In this document: positions 1 through 6,285 of the stretch, in pieces
How the letters are laid out: every line of letters starts with the position of its first letter
How positions within the stretch are numbered: the stretch's first letter is position 1
NCBI GenBank assembly: GCA_947631895.1
Contig: CANRMU010000019.1
Coordinates: 1-11,945 of the forward strand
Source of the DNA: an uncultured Bacilli bacterium
GTDB taxonomy: Bacteria > Bacillota_I > Bacilli_A > RF39 > UBA660
Reading direction: 5' to 3'
DNA length: 11,945 nt
The notes under the pieces: model-generated
Databases searched by the model: none
Seen by the model: the letters and a program-made list of their open reading frames with translations, nothing else
Told to the model about the DNA's origin: nothing
Translations under genes and position numbers: made by a program

Positions 1-33
1 GATGATTATTTAAAGAAGTGTGGGTGATAAAAG

Positions 34-807
<774 letters not shown>

Positions 808-811
808 TTGT

Positions 812-2980
812 ATGAATGAATATATTATTGTTAAACATAAAGAAGTAAGTGGTTTAAAAAATCCTAAATTTAATGTTATTGGTGAATTTATTAGAAGTGA
901 CCTTGATTTGGTTGTAAAAGCTGATGGTAAAGAAATAGAATATGAATGTTATCATAATATTGATAATTTTATTTTAAATGCCGTTTTAAATAAAAAAGTG
1001 AAGAATGTTACTTTATATGCTAAAGAAAATAATGATTTGCATGAAATATTTACAATTAAAAATAGGTTTTTAAACCGTTTAATTAATAGATTTCAATCAT
1101 TCTTTTTTAAACCAGTTAATAAATTAAAATTGATTTTTAGGTCTTTAAAAAATGGAATGGTCTTTTTATGGCGTGAACATCATTTTTTAATTCCACCTTC
1201 TTTATGGAAGAAATATTTTGTAGCGTTTGTAAATAAAGTTAAAAGTGGTTTTAATATGCTTTATTTAAATCCTTTTCGTCAAGAAGATTATTTGGAATGG
1301 ATTAGTAATTGTGAAGAGAAAACTGTTTATGAAGAACTTAAATATCAACCTAAAATATCAATTATTATTCCTGTTTATAATATTAAAAGAATTTATTTAG
1401 AAGAATGTCTTGATTCTATTTTAAATCAACATTATCAAAATTTTGAAATATGTATAGCTGATGATTGTTCGACATTACAAGAAACAATTGATACTTTAAA
1501 AGAATATGAAGAAAAAGATAAAAGAATAAGAGTTGTTTATCGGAAGAAAAATGGTCATATTTCTAGGTCTAGTAATGATGCTTTAAAAATTGCAACTGGT
1601 GAATTTGTTGGTTTAATGGATAATGATGATGTTTTAACGCCTAATGCTTTATATGAAATGGTTTTAGCTTTAAATAAAAATAAAAATTTAGATTTAATTT
1701 ATAGTGATGAAGATAAAATAGATATGAAAGGAAAAAGATGTGACCCCCATTTTAAACCTGATTATAGTCCTGATACTTTATATGGAGCAAATTATATTTG
1801 TCATTTTGAAATTTTAAGAAAGAAAATAATTGATGAAATAGGAGGTTTTCGAGTTGGACTTGAAGGGGCTCAAGACCATGATTTATTTTTAAGATTTGTT
1901 GAAAAAACTACTCCTGAAAAGATTTGTCATATTCCTAAAATATTATATCATTGGCGAAAGATACCGGGTTCAACAGCTGATACAATTGCTAATAAAGAAT
2001 ATGCTATTAAAGCGGGACAAAGAGCAGTAGAAGATGCTTTAAAAAGAAGAAAGTTAGATGCTGAGGTTTTAGTTCCGATAACATCTACCCAATATATTGT
2101 TAATTATAAATATCAAGAAGAACCTAAAGTATCGATTATTATTCCAACTAAAGATTTAGCTAAATTATTAAGAAAATGTTTAAATTCAATTTATCAAAAA
2201 ACAATTTATAAAAATTTTGAAGTTATTGTTGTAAATAATAATAGTAGTGAAAAAGAAACTTATGAATTGTTTGATTATTATAAAGAAAAATATGATAATT
2301 TTAGAGTTATTGATGCTATGATTCCTTTTAATTATTCTAAATTAAATAATTTAGCGGTTAAGGAAACTAAAGGAGATTATTTATTGTTTTTAAATAATGA
2401 TACGATTATTAAAACTAGTAAATGGCTTAATATTATGGTTGGTTATGCTATGCAAAAACATATTGGTGCAGTTGGGGTTAAATTATTATATCCTGATGAT
2501 ACTATTCAACATGCTGGAGTTATTCTTGGTTTAGGACATTGTGCTGCTCATGCTTTTGCAGGTGAAAATGGGGGCTCTTATGGAATGTATGGCCGTTTAT
2601 TAGTTCCTTATAATTATTCAGCAGTTACGGCAGCTTGTATGATGGTAAGTAAGAAAAAGTTTATGAGTGTTAAAGGTTTTGATGAAAAGTTAAAAGTTGC
2701 TTTTAATGATGTTGATTTTTGTTTAAAATTATTAGATAAAAAATATTATAATATCTTCTTACCTCAAGTTGTAGTGTATCACTTTGAATCTAAAACTAGA
2801 GGATATGATACAACTACAGAAAAGTATCAACAATTATTAAAAGAAATAGATTATTTAAATAGTAGATGGCATTATCTTATTCATCATGATCCTTTTTATA
2901 ATAAAAATTTCAGTCTTAAGAAAAGTTTTGTATTAGATAAAAAGAAGAGGGAAGTAGTAAATGATGAAGAAGATTCTTAA
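812..2980 (+). CDS. Tandem-domain GT2 glycosyltransferase
   Basis: Cytoplasmic glycosyltransferase of 722 residues with two GT-A (family 2) modules, of the kind that builds repeat units of surface polysaccharides. Residues 1-170 form an extra N-terminal part: a beta-rich stretch, then a basic, aromatic segment (about 80-160) that may touch the membrane. Module 1 shows IIIPVYN (184-190), DDCS (217-220), the metal-binding DNDD (270-273) and QDHDLFLR (354-361). Module 2 shows SIIIPTKD (441-448), NNNSS (475-479), NND (528-530) in the DXD position and FNDVDFCLK (631-639). It follows the export permease by 4 bases and overlaps the next gene by 20 bases, so it is almost certainly co-transcribed. Donor and acceptor sugars cannot be told. 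Two active sites suggest either two different linkages or a polymerising enzyme. The first module has the more canonical DXD. Confidence 0.9.
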   Translation: MNEYIIVKHKEVSGLKNPKFNVIGEFIRSDLDLVVKADGKEIEYECYHNIDNFILNAVLNKKVKNVTLYAKENNDLHEIFTIKNRFLNRLINRFQSFFFKPVNKLKLIFRSLKNGMVFLWREHHFLIPPSLWKKYFVAFVNKVKSGFNMLYLNPFRQEDYLEWISNCEEKTVYEELKYQPKISIIIPVYNIKRIYLEECLDSILNQHYQNFEICIADDCSTLQETIDTLKEYEEKDKRIRVVYRKKNGHISRSSNDALKIATGEFVGLMDNDDVLTPNALYEMVLALNKNKNLDLIYSDEDKIDMKGKRCDPHFKPDYSPDTLYGANYICHFEILRKKIIDEIGGFRVGLEGAQDHDLFLRFVEKTTPEKICHIPKILYHWRKIPGSTADTIANKEYAIKAGQRAVEDALKRRKLDAEVLVPITSTQYIVNYKYQEEPKVSIIIPTKDLAKLLRKCLNSIYQKTIYKNFEVIVVNNNSSEKETYELFDYYKEKYDNFRVIDAMIPFNYSKLNNLAVKETKGDYLLFLNNDTIIKTSKWLNIMVGYAMQKHIGAVGVKLLYPDDTIQHAGVILGLGHCAAHAFAGENGGSYGMYGRLLVPYNYSAVTAACMMVSKKKFMSVKGFDEKLKVAFNDVDFCLKLLDKKYYNIFLPQVVVYHFESKTRGYDTTTEKYQQLLKEIDYLNSRWHYLIHHDPFYNKNFSLKKSFVLDKKKREVVNDEEDS

Positions 2981-4805
2981 TTATAAATATATAACTATTA
3001 TTTTAATTTTAGTTTCTCTTTTAGGAAGTTTTATTTGGGAAGTAACTTTTGGTAATTATCATTATTATCATAATAATTTTAAGGGAGAAGAAAAAATAAA
3101 TAATATTGATTATCAACTTTTAGATAATAATTTAGTAGCCTTTATTAAACTCGATAAAAAGTATTTTCATGAATTAAATTTTAAAGTAAATGTTCCAACT
3201 TTAAATAATATTAATTATGAAATATATTATAAAGATGATAATAATAATTTTATTAAACTTAGTGATAATATTTTATATACTAAATATGATGGGATTGTTG
3301 GAATGCCTATTCATAAAGAAACTAATGAAATAAAATTAGTTTTTAAAGAATGTAATAATTTAAAATTAGATAATGTTTTGATTACTAATAATTTTGAAAT
3401 TAATTATTTAAAAGTTTTAATTATTTTTGTAAGTATTTATTTAGTTTTAGATTTAATTAAAATTATACTATCTGATAAAAAACCTAAATTATATTTATAT
3501 TATTTTAAAGTTGCGCTTTTAATTGGTCTTTCTTTTGCTATTTTAACTCCTTTATTTTATTCATATGATGAAAATCAACATTTGATTCGTTCTTATAATA
3601 ATTCTTATGGTAACTTTATTTTAAGTAATAATGATATGCAAAAGTGGCCTAGTAAGTTAGTTAATTTAATTGGTGATCGTTATAATTTTATTATTCCAGC
3701 TACTTATACAACTTATAAAAATAGTATGCCGTATTTAACAGAGTTAGGTAAAAGTGAAGAAGTATCTGTGAAGATAAGTTCAACAGCTGGTCCATATTTA
3801 TTTGTGGCGTATTTAGCTAGTGGACTTGGAATTTTTATGGGAAGAATACTTAATTTGCCTTTTGGGATTACCTTTTATTTAGGACGAATTTTAAATGTAA
3901 TATTATATGCAAGTATAATTTCTTTAGCAATTAAACTATGTAAAAAAACCAGTAAATTAATTTTTGCTTTTGGTCTTATCCCACCAATTTTATTTCAAAG
4001 TGGTTCATATTCGGCTGATGTATTTACTAATGCTTTTTGTTTATTATCATTTGGTTTGACATTTCATTATCTGGAAAACTCTAAAAAAATTGGGGTTAAA
4101 GAATTATTTGTTTTACTTTTAGTATATAGCTTTACTTATTTATCTAAGATTGCTTATTTTCCAATTACTTTATTGATTTGGTTAATTCCTAAAGAAAAGT
4201 TTAAAACTAATAGTTTGTGTTCAAAAATATTAATTAGTTTAAGTGGAATAATAATGTTTGGAATTGGAACTATTTATGCAAGTAAATTTGGAATTGTTCA
4301 ATATCATCTTCCTGGTGTTGATGTTAAATTACAGCTTTTAAATATTTTAAGAAATCCTTTTAGTTATCTTTATGTTATAATAAATACATTCCAAACTTCA
4401 TTAATTCCTTTAATATCAGCTAGTTTAGGACAACTTGCTTATTGTGGAGTTTTAGGTGATATTGAAATTGGATTAATGATTATCGGATTAATTATTGTTA
4501 CTTTAAATACTGATTTAAAACTAAAAATTAAAGATAAGTTTATTATTTTCTTATATGTAATAGCATCTGTTGGAGCATCTTTATCAGCCCTATATTTAAG
4601 CTTTAATCCAGTTGGAGCTTTAACGGTTGATGGTTTTCAAGGTCGTTATTTATTTCCAGTTTTAATGGCTTTCTTTATGCTTTTTAATAGTTCTAAATGT
4701 CAGTTAAAAGTAAAAGAAGAAAATGTTATGAAAATCATTACTAGTATCTTTATTTTAATAAATATTCATGCTATTTTATTAATATTAAATAATTTTTATA
4801 TTTAG
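2961..4805 (+). CDS. DUF2142-like multi-pass membrane protein, possible GT-C glycosyltransferase
   Basis: A 614-residue membrane protein with one N-terminal helix (about 8-28), an extracytoplasmic domain (about 30-145) and then roughly ten or more hydrophobic helices. The key clue is SYDENQHLIR (201-210), just after the helix ending in TPLFY. This matches the PxDExxHxxR-type loop of DUF2142 proteins. It is the kind of acidic first-loop motif used by GT-C enzymes, which take sugars from polyprenyl-phosphate donors outside the membrane. A GT-C activity is an inference. The start at 2961 is favoured over ATG 2964 because the AGAGGG site at about 2946-2951 is better spaced. It overlaps the glycosyltransferase before it, and its stop codon lies within the ribosome site of the DPM1-like gene after it. 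That neighbour could supply its lipid-linked donor. An alternative role is polymerase or ligase for the exported glycan. Confidence 0.72.
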   Translation: MMKKILNYKYITIILILVSLLGSFIWEVTFGNYHYYHNNFKGEEKINNIDYQLLDNNLVAFIKLDKKYFHELNFKVNVPTLNNINYEIYYKDDNNNFIKLSDNILYTKYDGIVGMPIHKETNEIKLVFKECNNLKLDNVLITNNFEINYLKVLIIFVSIYLVLDLIKIILSDKKPKLYLYYFKVALLIGLSFAILTPLFYSYDENQHLIRSYNNSYGNFILSNNDMQKWPSKLVNLIGDRYNFIIPATYTTYKNSMPYLTELGKSEEVSVKISSTAGPYLFVAYLASGLGIFMGRILNLPFGITFYLGRILNVILYASIISLAIKLCKKTSKLIFAFGLIPPILFQSGSYSADVFTNAFCLLSFGLTFHYLENSKKIGVKELFVLLLVYSFTYLSKIAYFPITLLIWLIPKEKFKTNSLCSKILISLSGIIMFGIGTIYASKFGIVQYHLPGVDVKLQLLNILRNPFSYLYVIINTFQTSLIPLISASLGQLAYCGVLGDIEIGLMIIGLIIVTLNTDLKLKIKDKFIIFLYVIASVGASLSALYLSFNPVGALTVDGFQGRYLFPVLMAFFMLFNSSKCQLKVKEENVMKIITSIFILINIHAILLILNNFYI

Positions 4806-4814
4806 GAGGTAAGT

Positions 4815-5534
4815 ATGAAGAAGTCTAAGGTATTATTAATTATTCCTGCTTATAATGAAGAGGCTAATATTTTAAAAACTTGTAATAGAATTTTAGAATA
4901 TAATAAAGAACATAAAACTAATTATGATTTTATTGTTATTAATGATGGGTCATTAGATAATACTAAAAAAATCTTAGAAGAAAATAAATTACCTCATATT
5001 AATTTAATTCATAATTTAGGAATTGGTGGGGCTGTTCAAACTGGTTATAAATATGCTTTAAAGTATGATTATGATTTAGCTATTCAATTTGATGGTGATG
5101 GACAGCATGATGTAAATTATGTTGAAAAATTAATTAAACCGATTATAGATGATAAAGCTGATTTTACAATTGGGAGTCGTTTTATTGAAAATATTAGTGG
5201 TTTTAAAACTTCTTTTATGAGAAGAGTAGGAATTAAAATTATTACTTTTTTTATTAAAATTGCTTGTGGTTTTAAATTAAAAGATACAACTAGTGGTTTT
5301 AGGGCAGCAAATAAAAAAATTATTAGGGAATTTGCTAATTATTATCCTTCTGAATATCCTGAACCAATATCAACTGTTTTGGTTGTTAAAAAAGGTTATA
5401 GAGTAAAAGAAATAGGGGTTAATATGTATGAAAGAGATGGTGGCTCATCATCAATTCATTCTTGGAAAAATTTTTATTATATGATTAATGTTTGTTTATC
5501 CATTTTAATTGCAGGTTCAAGGAGGTCTAAATGA
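4815..5534 (+). CDS. DPM1-like polyprenyl-phosphate glycosyltransferase (GT2)
   Basis: Predicted to move a hexose from a nucleotide sugar to undecaprenyl phosphate on the inner face of the membrane. The 239 residues form one GT-A domain with PAYNEE (11-16), INDGS (42-46), the metal-binding DGDGQHD (93-99), GSRF (120-123) and SGFRAAN (160-166), followed by YPEP (181-184) and an ERDGGSSS stretch. These are hallmarks of the DPM/DPG-synthase-like group. The pair of C-terminal membrane helices found in GtrB-type enzymes is missing; only a short hydrophobic stretch (about 221-234) is present. AGGAGG at 4804-4809, merged with the previous stop codon, sets the start. It overlaps the DUF2304 gene by four bases (ATGA). 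With the next two genes it looks like a unit for making and flipping a lipid-linked sugar. The sugar is unknown. Confidence 0.9.
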   Translation: MKKSKVLLIIPAYNEEANILKTCNRILEYNKEHKTNYDFIVINDGSLDNTKKILEENKLPHINLIHNLGIGGAVQTGYKYALKYDYDLAIQFDGDGQHDVNYVEKLIKPIIDDKADFTIGSRFIENISGFKTSFMRRVGIKIITFFIKIACGFKLKDTTSGFRAANKKIIREFANYYPSEYPEPISTVLVVKKGYRVKEIGVNMYERDGGSSSIHSWKNFYYMINVCLSILIAGSRRSK

Positions 5535-5878
5535 TAACAGGTAATTTAAGATTAGTAGTCATTGTGTTTATATTATTTTTGTTTTTATTAATTGTTTATT
5601 TGCTTCGTAAAAGAAAGTTATCAACTAAATTTGCAATTGTTTGGTTTTTAGCAATTATGGTGATGCTTTTAACGGTTTTATTACCTGACGTTATGAAATA
5701 TATTGCTAATTTAATTGGTTTTGAATTATTATCTAATATGTTACTTTGTATATTTATAGCAATTCTCTTATTTATTACGTTAGCATTGACGATTATGGTT
5801 TCAAGTAATAAAAGAAGAATAACTCTTTTAATTGAAGAAGTATCAATTTTAAAAAAAGAATTGGAGGATAAGAAATGA
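5531..5878 (+). CDS. DUF2304 family small membrane protein
   Basis: A 115-residue protein with three predicted helices (about 5-25, 32-52 and 68-90), a basic RKRK loop after the first helix, a Pro-Asp after the second, and a charged, coiled-coil-like tail (93-114). This size and pattern, and its place directly after a DPM1-like transferase, are typical of DUF2304 proteins, whose biochemical role is not established to my knowledge. Start: AAGGAGGT at 5519-5526, with the ATG overlapping the previous stop. Translational coupling on both sides (ATGA at 5531-5534 and 5875-5878) suggests the product is made in step with its neighbours. Because the upstream transferase lacks the usual membrane helices, this protein may act as its anchor or partner; that is inference. 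Confidence 0.82.
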   Translation: MITGNLRLVVIVFILFLFLLIVYLLRKRKLSTKFAIVWFLAIMVMLLTVLLPDVMKYIANLIGFELLSNMLLCIFIAILLFITLALTIMVSSNKRRITLLIEEVSILKKELEDKK

Positions 5879-6222
5879 AAATAATACTTACAGCTATTTA
5901 TGTTATTTTAACTACTAGTGGTTTATTTTGTATGAAATTAGGGGGAGATTCTTTATCATTATCATTTAAAAATGAAATTAGTTTTAAAATTGGGTTTATA
6001 ACTGCTTTAGGTTTTTTGCTTTATATTTGTAGTTTCTTATTATGGCAAAAATTAATTGCGACCTATGATTTAAGTTATATTGTTCCGATTGCAACTGGTA
6101 TTGTGCAAGTTGTTGTTTTAATTGGTAGTTACTTCTTTTTTAAAGAAGCTATGAGTTGGGTAAATATTTTAGGAATAATTTTAGTTATTGTGGGAATTGT
6201 TTTAATTTCTCTTAAAAGATAA
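5875..6222 (+). CDS. SMR/EamA-type four-helix transporter, likely lipid-linked sugar flippase
   Basis: A 115-residue protein with four hydrophobic helices (about 2-20, 36-58, 68-88 and 95-113), matching one half of an EamA protein or one small-multidrug-resistance unit. Seen motifs are GLFCMKLGG after helix 1, the Pro-rich start of helix 3 (IVPIATGIVQ) and FFKE before helix 4. By hand alignment to EmrE, the essential drug/proton Glu14 is replaced by Thr13. A drug exporter is therefore unlikely, and an ArnE/ArnF- or GtrA-like job, flipping undecaprenyl-phosphate-sugar, is the better guess. GGAGG at 5863-5867 and the ATGA overlap fix the start. It is the last gene of the polysaccharide operon; a terminator begins at its stop codon. 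Confidence 0.82.
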   Translation: MKIILTAIYVILTTSGLFCMKLGGDSLSLSFKNEISFKIGFITALGFLLYICSFLLWQKLIATYDLSYIVPIATGIVQVVVLIGSYFFFKEAMSWVNILGIILVIVGIVLISLKR

Positions 6223-6247
6223 AACATCAATTATGGTGTTTTTTTTT
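6221..6247 (+). terminator. Intrinsic terminator of the polysaccharide operon
   Basis: The stem AAAACATC (6221-6228) pairs with GGTGTTTT (6235-6242) around the six-base loop AATTAT, with one T-G wobble. The distal Ts run on into an uninterrupted T tract to 6247. The hairpin starts inside the stop codon of the SMR-like gene. It separates the polysaccharide genes from the secretion/conjugation-like genes. Confidence 0.8.
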
Positions 6248-6253
6248 AGTTGA

Positions 6254-6262
6254 TGTTATAAT
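6254..6262 (+). promoter_or_regulatory. Extended -10 promoter for the wall-hydrolase gene
   Basis: TGTTATAAT carries a perfect TATAAT (6257-6262) preceded by the TGn extension. The -35 region expected around 6234-6239 falls within the terminator stem and is a poor match to TTGACA, so the extended -10 would have to compensate. Transcription would start near 6269, giving a leader of about 17 bases that contains the GAGGTGG ribosome site (6275-6281). Confidence 0.7.
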
Positions 6263-6285
6263 TAAAATGAAAAAGAGGTGGTAAG

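Noticed and set aside
1..27. Possible C-terminal end of an upstream gene (DDYLKKCG then TGA)
   Set aside because: The frame is open and well placed before the permease start, but nine codons are too few to tell a real gene end from chance.
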